Positions 32,101-41,442 of a DNA stretch of 64,000 bases are shown in pieces. Origin of the DNA: Phorcus lineatus (taxonomy: Eukaryota > Mollusca > Gastropoda > Trochida > Trochidae); assembly GCA_921293015.1 (NCBI GenBank), contig OV121088.1:62001-126000 (forward strand), given 5' to 3'. Position numbers and translations under genes: made by a program. Position 1 is the first letter of the stretch, and each line of letters starts with the position of its first letter. The notes beneath the pieces are model-generated. The model ran no database searches, was not told the DNA's origin, and saw only the letters and a program-made list of their open reading frames with translations.

Positions 32101-35100
32101 TTTATGCATATACAATTTTAGCTCTAGTTTTATATACACATTTAAGGAATTTACATACATTCAATATAATATTTCTTTCTTTACTGTTAAGGAGGTAGAT
32201 GAAATTGTGGTTGTTAACAGCACTGTACAATAGTGGAGTAATAAACCTATTTCTAGCATCTTCATATAATTTACAATCAAATAGAATGTGCAATTCGTCT
32301 TCAATGCTGGTAATATTGTTTATTTTGCAGTAAGAACATACTCTGTCAGGAATTGATAAATTATTGTATCGTCCTGTTTCTATGCTTAGCCCAAAATTGC
32401 TACACCTAAATTTTGCTAGGAGAGATTCATGATAAGGAGATATTGATAATGTAAGATAGCTTTCCACTTGTAGTGATGTTTTTAATTGTTTATAAGCAAA
32501 TGAATCTGAAAGATTATGAATATTGGCAGACCATGATTGTTTCAGAGTATCAGAAAGTCTAAGTTTAAACTGTTTCATAAAAGCCTTGCTATCCCCAACA
32601 TCTTGTGAGAGCCATACAAATCCAAAACCATATTGATATAAGATATTCTTTATGCATGTAACCCAAGTTGACCTACCCGAATCATCAAGACATTTTAACA
32701 TGTTATAACCCTGAAATGGAAGTCTTTGTGGATCTAGTTGAATTAACCTTCACCAATATTTGACCGCTCTAGACATATAATTAAACTGTAATGGGAGTCG
32801 ACCACATTCTCCTAAAACAATACTGCTACTAACATTTCTACCAACTCTTAGGAGCTGCCTACAAACTTTAATCCGGAGGCTTTCAATAACTTTACAATAA
32901 GATGTTCCCCAGATTTCAGATCCATAACACAAAATAGGCAGAATAATAGAATCAAACAGTTTAAATAGATCATTAGGCAACAAAGTTCCGAAAGATCTTT
33001 GAAAAGAATATATAAGTGCTTTATTACCTTGGGCTTGCATATGTGTTAATGAAAGGATGACAGTGTGCCTTTAATGTTACCCTAGTGTAATTGACGACCT
33101 CGACTTGTTCACGGGCGCGATATCCGAGTGGCCGGTGCCGGGAGGGGTGGTGGGCGACACCAACGCCTGTCTCATCGCAGAGCAGTTCATGAAGGTCAAG
33201 TTTGGGGATCGATTCTTCTGGGAAACCAGCAACCAGACTATCGGATTTAGCTCGCGTGAGTGTCATAGATATGATTATTGACAACCCAGACTTTCCATCT
33301 AAGGAAACTACCATACGATGCCGGCTGCTATGCTTTAGCATAGTTTGTCAAGCTAAGTATAATATCTTATTTACAACAGATAAATTCTAGTTTTGAAATG
33401 ACTAAGTGATTGTATCTAAAAATAGGCTTAGAAATTAGGCTTCAACAAGTGATAGTTTGCCGTCACAAATTTCATAAAACGATCGATATATTTATTGTCA
33501 ACACAGTTTTTCGAGAAAAACAAACGTAGGATGGCGATACATCGCATTCAGTCTGTATGCATTATGTGTCCTTATCACCACAGCTTATTGCACTATAGAA
33601 CCTTATTTTGTCCTGTTTGGCACGTGAAATACCTGAAGTGGGGAACATACTGTAGCTGGGGGATCCCACCAGTAGAGTTGATGCATACAGGCAGTTAAAG
33701 TGCTTTGTGCATAGATGATGTATAGATGAATATCTACGAATATCTATGATTCCTTATTTTGCCATAAGAAATACATGTCATTTGTTAAATAGCCGATTAA
33801 AGTGCGACAAATATCATAATATGATTCTCGTACTGATACACCAGAGGTCCGAAAATGTGGCGACAATGAGATTCGCAACCTGTTAAATTTTGATTGAAGT
33901 TCAGTTAGATTGTCAGCAAATAAAACGTAAAAAGTATGACGTGCGACTTAAAAGATGTAATTTACATGAATTCATGTCATGGGTGTCAGGCAATATATAT
34001 CGGGATAAGATAGCGAAAGTTAAAAAAGAAGAATCAATCTTCATCGTTGACAAATTAAACAAAAGCATAATCGCAAAATCCCTAAAACATGTGGAAAAAA
34101 TATGTATTCTGTTTTCCCAATATACAAAGTTAATTCCACTGAATCGAATTGGTTGGCGGAAAAAGGAATTATCATTTATTGATAAACTAAAGACAAAACT
34201 TAATTCAAAACTTTAATCTGATATTCTTCAATTCAATGTCCAATTTTAAGTAAGGTTTTGTAATGCGCTACATATGTAGCAGTCTATATATATGTTATAT
34301 ATCCACGCAACATATGTATCTATGCAATGTATTGTGACGTCATAATTGTTACTCATGACCTCACAACCGACTCAACGTCATTCGTCTGACCTTATGGTCG
34401 ACAGTACTTGATTTTCTTCAACAAAGTTTTTTTTGTGCTAAAAAATATCAATTATTAACCATTACATTTTGATGTTATTACACCAGAGCAACAGACTGAG
34501 TTGAAGAAGACGAGTCTTGCCCGCCTCCTCTGTGACAATAGCAATCTGTCTGCTTTACAGTCTGATGTCTTCAGAAAACAATCTGACAGGTACGTAATCT
34601 CATTAAAATAGGAGAGAACCATTATTTCCTGGCTCACTGTGTTCCTCATCAGTTAACTACTTGTTAGGACTCGTCTCAGGTTACCTTGACTGTCACGTGT
34701 CATAAATTCATACAATCAGAGTTTGTTTTCAGTATGAAATCGTGCGGATGTTTTTTTTTAACCTAATCGCTGAGTGGCTTGAATGCAGAGAGGTACGAGT
34801 GATAGGTTCCAGCTGATTTAAATAATATTGATTTGTACATGAACTGTACAATGTATGTTAAAATTGTTACAGGTGACAGCCAATTATTTACAAATACTGA
34901 AATAGGTTTGCATGCTTTATAACCTACGAGGACAATCACCAAAGAGTGCTTACATTTCATATTACTTTTTGTGCATATGCTATCTCCTTTAGAGGTGACG
35001 TAGAGTCAAAATCGTGCCTTTTTTCGAATGTTTAGGCACTTGGTTAAGAAGTTTGGTGTGGCATGGAAATTCATATAATATTGTTGTATTCAAGGGGCAA

Positions 35101-37545
35101 AAATTTACTAATGTCTTATAACGTGTTAAAGATGGACGTTTCATTTTTATAGCGTTACGGTCTAAGGAGTAATGAATGCCACTACACACATACAGCTGGA
35201 GCCTATGTTTATGTTTACAATATATAGCAACCCAAAGAACTTTTGCGTATATTCTCTTGTTATTTACCGCCAGCAACCCTGAAGTACCCTGCAGTTCCAT
35301 TCCTGCCATAGATCTGACAAAATGGTGACCGGATGTGACGTCAGCAAAATGGAGACGAAACCTTTTATCGTTGATGAATAAATATGTCTAAGCAAAGTTG
35401 AAATATGCTTATCTCTTCGCAATGTACAGAGTAATGCAGGCGCCCAAAAATGTCTAGCTTCAAATATGAACCAAATCTATTCAATGTTTCTATGAAATAT
35501 CACAATGATATAATTCTTCTTGTGCACATGCATTTGAAGCTATTGCCATGGCCTTTCAATGTCAACTTCGCCAATTTCCAAAGAAATAAATCAGTTTATC
35601 AATTATATTTAAGTGGCAGAGGCATAAATGATTTTGTGTTGACAATTATGTTAATAATGTATAATAGTTATGATGTCGCATTGTACAGTTAAATCTAAAT
35701 ATATTCCTTAATTCCATAATATTGTTAAAATATCATCTTCCTACGCAAAGCTTAACTATTGCCAGTCTCGAACTGTCCAAGTTAACCCTTGCTGCCGACA
35801 TAAGACTTTCCTGTGCTGATACCAGCGCCCCCTCTGGCGATTTTTAGTAATCTCCAGTTACCTCCCTTACCCTAACCAATCGGTGACGCCGTATTATTTG
35901 CGTGATAATCAAAATTGCTGCGCCCATAGAGAGTGACCTGATCGATCAGATTACTAAGAAGTTGGCATTGCAAACCTTTCAAACAAGAAGATTCAGTTTA
36001 TAAATGTATTGATGGACGGGAAAGATGCTGTTGTTGTTATTAGGACCGGTTTTGGTAAATTAATAACATATGACTGCGCCCCTTATATTTTTTCAAATGG
36101 AAGTATGTAGGCCCATTTATCGTGGTCGTTACCATTGTATAATTGTATTTTTTCATCAAATAAGTACAATTTACACATTGTTTATTTTTAAATAGCTGAA
36201 AAATTATCCTGGAAAATATGTGAAAATCAAATTTAATAGGGGAGTAAATATTTTTAGACATACAAGGAATAGTATACAGGCCCGTAGCACCAATTTCGAG
36301 AGTGGGGGGCTGAAATTAGAGATTTGCTAGCTCAGTAAGGGGTTGGGGAGTCATGATTTAAGAAAAAATACCCGCTTACAACGTCGGTGAGACCAAATAC
36401 AGTTTTTTTCCCTAAAATTAGTGGGGGGGGGGGGGGGGGGGGACTATCTTTGTCATGTGCACAAGTCTCATTTTTTATTATCCAACTGTTCACAAACACA
36501 CGTACAAGCCAAACGGGAAACATTTCATGGAGAGAGAATAATTTTTATCAAAGCACATACGAAGTAACCAAAGTAATATTTTCAAAAATGAAAATGACCC
36601 AATCAAATCAGTGAAAATGGAAGTAAATATAACAATTGTTTTACTTTTTTTATTTTTTTTATTGACGACATGATGTTTAAATGGTACACGTCAACATACC
36701 TGGTTTTTGACTGCAAGAAGTAAAGTTTGTTGAGAGTAACGTTTACTACCGCGATACAACGAGGTCACAGGCTACTACATTTCGAGTGTTATGACATCGC
36801 GAGATGTTCAAATTTTATCGGTTAATTTATGTAAAATTTAATCAATGTTTCAGTTCAACGGGTATTCAATAATGTTTTTGCAAGCACAAAAGATAAAACA
36901 ATTGTACGATGACAGGAAATAAAGTCTTGCCGGGCGTAGTGCATCGAGTCGGTGCTTCAAATCATGGTCAAGTTTATCGAGCTTGATTAGTTTACCGAAG
37001 CAATTTAAGAATAAATTCTTTGTCAGGCTGCTGTCTGCTATAGGGTTGTAGAAAAATAATAACGCAAATTGACTATAAACATAAATGAACTTGAATATAT
37101 TGTTCATCGCTTTGGAGGCGGCACTCTCTCTTTACGAATCTTTCAGTCGACGGACTGCGACATGGGCGCATCCATGTTTGTTCGAGTGCCCGGATTTAGC
37201 TTTTGCTAGGAGCTTTCTGATTGGACTATCTAATTCCTTTGCAGTGAGCTAGAGAGCTAGCACAGGAAAGCCTTGTGTCGGCAGCAAGGGTTAACTTGGA
37301 CAGTTCGAGACTGGCAATAGTTAAGCTTTGCGTAGGAAGATGTTAAAATATATGAAGATGAATAATTCATAGATGATAGAGACATTAAATTCAGATGTTA
37401 TTCATTTGCTGCAATTTCAACTTGGCTTCGAATGATTAATCTACAGTCATGAAATATTCATGACGGAGAGGAGAGTATTAATTCCAGATATAAAAAAACA
37501 AATTGCCACTATGTCAATGCCACAGTGCAAACAGGTACAGTCTAA
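20190..37545 (+). CDS. Animal haem peroxidase, peroxidasin/myeloperoxidase-like (5' end not found)
   Basis: Probably secreted; oxidises substrates with H2O2. Exons: 20190-20226, 22695-22831, 24532-24705, 25451-25526, 27482-27597, 27943-28041, 28675-28782, 30708-30868, 31160-31665, 33086-33255, 34487-34589, 37488-37545 (stop TAA). All phases join, giving 580 aa. The small first exon supplies a furin-like RRSKR just before the mature domain ([10 protein letters not shown]). Family motifs: MQWGQF-NHD (distal His), [11 protein letters not shown] (Ca loop), GDIRAN and [11 protein letters not shown] (catalytic Arg), [20 protein letters not shown] (proximal His), [30 protein letters not shown]. The last exon's NC has the same spacing from ...VFR as in myeloperoxidase. 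No Ig or LRR modules are visible, but they could lie upstream. The two haem-ester acids are replaced (N and V). Introns are packed with transposons. Confidence 0.88.
20954..22166 (+). mobile_element. TTAA-flanked element, family B, interrupted copy
   Basis: The left part (20954 to about 21125) and right part (about 22045-22166) match the two ends of the compact copy at 39083-39705: GGCAGCATTGCACACC... on the left and ...GCGTGCAATAGTGCCC on the right. TTAA is at 20950-20953; the right flank has decayed to TCAT. The middle is replaced by about 0.9 kb carrying a Mutator-like transposase fragment. Confidence 0.6.
21452..22027 (-). pseudogene. Mutator-like (MULE) transposase, C-terminal fragment
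   Basis: An open frame of 191 codons, readable in frame a little further upstream to about 22045. It carries the MULE signatures: a GC-F-F-QAIWR-VQ-GL block near its start, D-VW-AL around residue 60, and a [11 protein letters not shown] motif near 105 followed by HPNLYRFI. In this family the GC-FH block normally has His where Gln is seen here. The N-terminal half with the first catalytic Asp residues is absent, so it cannot be active. It was probably inserted into the family B element in the first visible peroxidase intron. Confidence 0.75.
22896..23078. repeat. Minisatellite, 34-bp unit, about 5 copies
   Basis: The unit begins AGTCTAACCATAACTCTTAC. It sits just inside the peroxidase intron after exon 22695-22831, preceded by two telomere-like CCCTAA units near 22852. 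Confidence 0.85.
23160..24303 (+). pseudogene. 5'-truncated, decayed LINE of the same family as the 59-63 kb element
   Basis: Pieces in several frames match the C-terminal part of the intact LINE: IPSGRNT...[19 protein letters not shown] parallels its ALTPIGRNTVLKSLILPKLNHLF region, and [18 protein letters not shown]...EHLLLNCEL...IW parallels its zinc-like C-C-H-C end. The copy ends with AATACAAAAAA at about 24303. Many frameshifts and stops are present. It lies in a peroxidase intron, sense orientation. Confidence 0.65.
24775..24968. repeat. Minisatellite, 49-bp unit, about 4 copies
   Basis: The unit begins ACTCATATCCAAGTA and contains GATAGAATAGTGATGTTAGG. The first copy is divergent. It is intronic in the peroxidase gene. 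Confidence 0.85.
25955..26480 (+). pseudogene. Tc1-type transposase relic
   Basis: The frame from 25962 reads [17 protein letters not shown]...LRWATR...[16 protein letters not shown], the Tc1 catalytic region. GGGSVMVW follows in a second frame, and then a third frame has PHTARI...[19 protein letters not shown]. The N-terminal DNA-binding domain and the middle are deleted or frameshifted. It lies in a peroxidase intron. Confidence 0.8.
26950..27275 (+). mobile_element. tRNA-derived SINE, copy 1
   Basis: The RNA polymerase III head has an A-box-like TGGTTAGAACG and a perfect B box GGTTCGAATCC (27011-27021). It is followed by a conserved body (GGGGCTCGGCAACTTTGTCTG, AGTCGATGCTCGCAGGT, CGCAATGCATAGCCACA) and a GGCGGCTTTAAACCCCAA end. 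The same unit recurs at 40.5 kb. It is not a tRNA gene: no cloverleaf closes and the body is SINE-like. Confidence 0.8.
28170..28450. repeat. Imperfect tandem repeat, unit about 36 bp
   Basis: Alternating units (TACTGGGGTCAGCAGAATGA and ATCGAGGTCGAGAGAATGAT) recur about eight times in a peroxidase intron. A minus-strand open frame across it is a by-product of the repeat. Confidence 0.8.
29330..30150 (-). pseudogene. Tc1-type transposase relic, minus strand
   Basis: Read on the minus strand it runs [12 protein letters not shown] (N-terminal), [34 protein letters not shown] (shifted frame), [23 protein letters not shown], then [21 protein letters not shown]. The domain order is complete, but several frameshifts break it. 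The C-terminal frame at 29721-29404 is open. It sits in the intron before exon 30708-30868. It differs from the Tc1 relic at 26 kb and is in opposite orientation. Confidence 0.8.
30497..30567 (-). mobile_element. End fragment of MITE family A
   Basis: The minus strand reads TTAAAGGGGCACAGAGTATG, then GTTGGGGTCAAATATATCAAAC, parallel to the left end of family A (TTAAAGAGCC..., GTTGTTGGAGTCA, CCAAACTTAATCAATGG). Confidence 0.55.
31989..33040 (-). mobile_element. 5'-truncated LINE (CR1/jockey-like) with TSD, minus strand
   Basis: Two minus-strand open frames (33040-32750, 32701-32102) read [13 protein letters not shown]...VCRQLLRVG and SWSANIHN...[17 protein letters not shown]...RVCSYC...[12 protein letters not shown]. 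These are the post-polymerase region of reverse-transcriptase LINEs. The LINE 3' end is a (TGTC)n tail at about 31997-32012. GCTTGCAT at 31989-31996 and 33033-33040 looks like an 8-bp TSD. Endonuclease and polymerase cores are missing. The insertion lies in a peroxidase intron, with its right edge only about 45 bp before the acceptor at 33085. A relic of the same family is at 58.7-59.1 kb. Confidence 0.75.
35734..37342. mobile_element. 1.6-kb TIR element with 83-bp inverted ends and 9-bp TSD (MULE-like, non-autonomous)
   Basis: The left end CATCTTCCTACGCAAAGC... is mirrored at 37260-37342 with about 2 mismatches in 83 bp. The 9-bp TSD TTAAAATAT is perfect at 35725-35733 and 37343-37351. Long TIRs with a 9-bp TSD are the hallmark of Mutator-like elements. 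No transposase is visible, and the inside holds AT-rich sequence and a poly(G) run (36422-36442). It occupies the last peroxidase intron. Near-identical TIRs suggest a fairly recent insertion. Confidence 0.8.
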
Positions 37546-37831
37546 AGGTAAGCTATTAATTTCCTTCTAAAGTAGGCACTGAACTCTATATCGTGCAGTG
37601 ATATGATAATCATACATTTATGTGATCAGGTTTATAGGTTTATGTTTTTCATTGAAATTTATTCTATACATCGTGAAACCGGGATAACCTATAAAATAAT
37701 GTGAAGATTCCATATTTTGTTTCAAAGTTTGATTTACCTTGTAAGTGAAGGTACAGGAAAGTGGAATCATCGGCATCAAAAGTAATCGATTTGTAGCAAA
37801 CATTTTACGAACATGAGAATACCAATTATCA

Positions 37832-37837
37832 AATAAA
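37832..37837 (+). terminator. Candidate poly(A) signal of the peroxidase gene
   Basis: AATAAA lies about 290 nt after the stop codon proposed at 37543-37545. Confidence 0.3.
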
Positions 37838-37921
37838 ACGTTGATATCATTCAAGGAATCATTACCAAGCTTGCAAAGATATATCATCAAAATGTTTATC
37901 ATTCTAGTAATTTAAGGTGAT

Positions 37922-38195
37922 TCGAATGACACTTATGCGTCCTCATGGTATGACACTTATGCGTCCTCATGGTATGACACTTGTCCATCCTCATGGTATG
38001 ACACTTATCCGTCCTCATGGTATGACACTTATGCGTCCTCATGGTATGACACTTGTCCATCCTCATGGTATGACACTTATGCGTCCTCATGGTATGACAC
38101 TTGTCCATCCTCATGGTATGACACTTGTCCATCCTCATGGTATGACATTTGTCCATCCTCATGGTATGACACTTATGCGTCCTCATGGTATAACT
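37922..38195. repeat. Minisatellite, 24-bp unit, about 12 copies
   Basis: The unit is ATGACACTTATGCGTCCTCA + TGGT, alternating with a CTTGTCCATCC variant. Because 24 is divisible by 3 it is open on both strands (8-residue peptide repeats); this is not evidence of coding. It lies between the peroxidase and reductase genes. Confidence 0.9.
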
Positions 38196-38199
38196 AGTC

Positions 38200-39030
38200 C
38201 ATCAAAAACTTTCTGAAATGCTTTCAAAAGCGATAATTTGTTTGAAAACAGCTTAATATGCATGAAATATCTTTCATTCAGCTCAGCTAAACATTATTTA
38301 CTTAATTCTAGTTTTGCAGGAGGTGGTATCAGGCCCATATTTTGATTCCCTTAGTGCAAGGAAGCTACCCAAAATGTTTCAGGCCTGGGTGTATAGCAGT
38401 TCCGGTAAAGAAGTTGGAACAAGACGGCACACAGTTGTGGTCTGTGGCAAACATTCACGACTATAAACATATAATATTCAATTTGAATATACTCTCCCAT
38501 TTGTTCTTAATTTGTGGTAAATAAGGTCAACGCATTTCGGACAAAATTCATAATAACGTCACCTTGTTACATGTACAAAATAACGTATTTTCTCATTTTT
38601 ATGCTGCCTATCACCACTATTGAAAATATCAACCAACAAACATTCTACTACTTTAGTTTTGTCCATGAGCTTATCTTAAGTTAGGGGATTTAACTTGACA
38701 AAACTGTTTTGGGATATTTTGAAATTTCGAAACTATAATTAAAAATACATTGTAAATAGACACAATAATAAAATATCAATGATAAAAGCTCATATATCCC
38801 AAACTTATTCTGTCAAACTTATACTTCTATTAAATTCCTGATCAGATGCTGTTGCCTCAGGCTGATGCACAGGCAACTTTTTCGTCAGCTTGGACCATTG
38901 TTCACGTCTGTCACATTCATGATGTCGCCAGTGTCATGAATTTATAATAGCAGAATAAAGATTCGCTTGTAATACAATGAAGCGACACATTGGAGACGAT
39001 ATGCTCAGATATTTTAATAAATCTATCTTT
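38200..39030. other. Intergenic sequence without recognised features
   Basis: AT-rich. No exon, RNA gene or clear repeat was recognised. Confidence 0.35.
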
Positions 39031-39034
39031 TTGA

Positions 39035-40091
39035 TACGAACCTAAATGTCATATGTGGTGATATAAAATCAACACATCTTAAACGCACTAGTGCACACCG
39101 ATATTTCGTAAACACAACGAATGCACATATATTGCATATCTCTCGATATTATTCAAGATCCTTACTCAAGTAATCTACCTCGTAGGTTATTTAACAAATA
39201 TTTACGTATTCAGCTAATAAAGTTGATTCTTAAAGACCGGAAGTATTTAATGTAACGTAACTTTAAATCCGCATGAACTACGATATCGGAAATATTAAGA
39301 TTTTGCTTATAACCAAAAAGGCGGAAACGGCAGCCGCTATGGTCAATCTAACAGCAGTGCTAATGCTGTGTTATTAAATCGGTTTATTTACAACATTGCT
39401 TTCATAAAACATAATTCATTCTTTGTTCTCAGTTCAGAGTTGAGATAAACTCAACAGCTGCACATAATACTAGTTCAGCCGCGTTCAACTCTCTATAATT
39501 TATCCGTTTTGTGCACAGCTAACCATAGATTTTTTTATATGTCCAAGCTGACAGCGGCTGTTTAAATTTTTTCATTGTTGATTGCAGGTCAATTGTAAAG
39601 AGTTTTAAGTATTTCATTGCATCGATAGAAAGCTTAAGTGAATGCATAAGTCCTCTTAAACCTTAAAATAGCCAATTTAAACCGTAAAAGCGTGCACTAG
39701 TGTCTTTAACTTTTCATGTCCAAAAGACATATATATGACAAATACTGATTTTCCATGAAAATCTAAAAACAGACTTATAAATGCACAGATGCCTAGATAT
39801 CACGTCCAATATACATGGATACTAGTTATATAACCTAACAAACGCTATCAACTCCTAACTGCCCTCTTGGCTACTTTAGAGAAGTCTCCAAAAATTACGT
39901 TTGACTATTTGACGCGCGCCACTGTCCGGATTTCGATCATAATTGCGACGTTCTACTTTTATATTGTCACAGTAAAAAAATAGCTTTAAAATAATATTAT
40001 GTATTTATGGTAGCAGTCGATACTCCCCGATCAAATGACAACATTGATTAACTTTGGCATATATGACTCCAACAAATCACAGAGTGGCTCT
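39035..40091 (-). mobile_element. TTAA-flanked MITE, family A, copy 4, split by family B
   Basis: It is the reverse complement of family A: TTGATACGAACCTAAATGTC at 39034, resuming at 39710 with TTTTCATGTCCAAAAGACAT and ending GAGTGGCTCT-TTAA (40092-40095). Removing 39083-39709 restores an uninterrupted family A sequence like that at 2.8 and 7.4 kb. Confidence 0.75.
39083..39705. mobile_element. TTAA-flanked element, family B, compact copy (623 bp)
   Basis: The ends ACGCACTAGTGCACAC and GCGTGCACTAGTGTCT form an inverted repeat with the core CACTAGTGCAC. TTAA is duplicated (39079-39082, 39706-39709), while sister copies of the host repeat show a single TTAA at this point. This is a direct occupied/empty-site comparison. 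There is no open frame. The TTAA target suggests piggyBac-type mobilisation (inference). Confidence 0.8.
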
Positions 40092-40489
40092 TTAAAACTT
40101 ATTCAATAACCTTGATCGTTCATATAAGTTCATGGATACATATTGTAGCACGTTGTCTATGGTAGCGCCAGTTATTACTAAACGTGAACAACAGTAAAGT
40201 TGTTGTGTTTTGTAAATAGTGTCAATCTAAATTAGTATTGATAGACATTTCTACACAATATTTTTACTGTCTTGCCTCATATGTATGTATGTATGTATGT
40301 ATGTATGTTCTTATGTTCGTTAAAGCATATCCTGCTAAAAGGTTTGAGTATTTAACTCAAGCTAGGTATGCATCTACCAAGGTACACGCTGAAAACCTCC
40401 AAAAAATGTTTAACCGAATAGTAGTATCGAATATTATGTTATTTCCCAATACACACGTGTCTTCGATGAGGGGGGGGGGGGGGGGGGGG

Positions 40490-40785
40490 GTTAGTGGTGG
40501 TTAGCGCGTTCGGCTTCGGATCAAGAGTTCCGTGGTTCGAAACCCGCCAGGGGCTCGGCAACTTTGTCTGCAGTAGAGAACTGTTCCATACGCAGTCAAG
40601 ATTGGGTGCAATGCTACACTAAATTTCAGCGCAGTACCACCCATTGTTCGCTAGTTCCAGTCGATGCTCGCAGGTTTCACCGCAATGCATAGCCACAATG
40701 GTGTTGTGGGCCTTCTCCCTGCATTAATACTAGCAGCCGCGTTATAACACTCTTGAAAGCGGCGTTAAACCCAATATCACCTTAC
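40490..40785 (+). mobile_element. tRNA-derived SINE, copy 2
   Basis: Same unit as 26950-27275: B box GGTTCGAAACC (40534-40544), body GGGGCTCGGCAACTTTGTCTG, and end GGCGTTAAACCCAATATCACC. It directly follows a poly(G) run (40470-40490). Confidence 0.8.
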
Positions 40786-41249
40786 CTGATGAAAGTTATA
40801 TCAGTTTAGTTACTCAGTTTTCAGAAAACCATTTTCTTGCATTTATCATTTCTTATGATTCAGTATTGAAACAAGGTGTTTCGGCGAAGGTGTTTGTTTT
40901 ATATATACTTTGATTTTTAAAAAACCTGTTGGTCAAGATAGACAGGATAAGACTGATTTCAGACCTATGTCTAAATATATAACTATTCATTGATAATAAT
41001 TCAAAATCCTAATATTGAAATATTAGGGTATTGACAATAGAATCATATATTTTGCGTGACCGTTCTCTCAGATAAGCTTCGGTTAACCCCCGCTCCTCTA
41101 GATCAGACTGTTACCGGTAGATGATCTAGTGATTTATGGAATAATCTTGTATTTATGACCCGAGGCGAAGGCATGTCGACACTGACATATCTGCAAGTCA
41201 TGAACTGTTTGATAGTTTGATCAAGTCACACGGTAAACTCAAGCACGTG

Positions 41250-41442
41250 TGTTCATCTCGGCGTTTACTGAGGACTTGTTGTGATCCAGGGTCGGCGTTT
41301 GAGCAGGGGTCCGTTCCTGCTACATAGCGTGTGTGTGTGGACTACAGGATACGTGTGAGACACATTGCTTGGAAAGAGATCCTGGTACATCTCCAGTGTC
41401 GCTGCTCACAGACACGCACAGGGATTACTAATACCTACAGAG
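41250..41442 (+). other. FRRS1: Candidate 5' untranslated exon and promoter of the reductase gene
   Basis: A GC-richer stretch ends at a consensus donor (CCTACAGAG|GTGAGTAG, intron from 41443). The first coding exon, at 47692, begins with an acceptor and 25 nt of 5' UTR, so an upstream non-coding exon must exist. This is the best candidate, giving a first intron of about 6.2 kb. The exon start was not determined. Confidence 0.4.

Noticed and set aside
33890-34216. 108-codon Lys-rich open frame
   Set aside because: It lies inside a peroxidase intron, is AT-rich, matches no family I recognise and has no signals of its own.
37899-38216. Open frames on both strands with 8-residue repeats
   Set aside because: They follow from a 24-bp minisatellite, a multiple of 3. 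There is no splice context and no non-repetitive coding sequence.
38315-38345. Extra peroxidase exon after GTTTTGCAG
   Set aside because: The phase needed runs quickly into a stop, and the gene already has a terminal exon at 37488-37545 whose Cys spacing fits the family.
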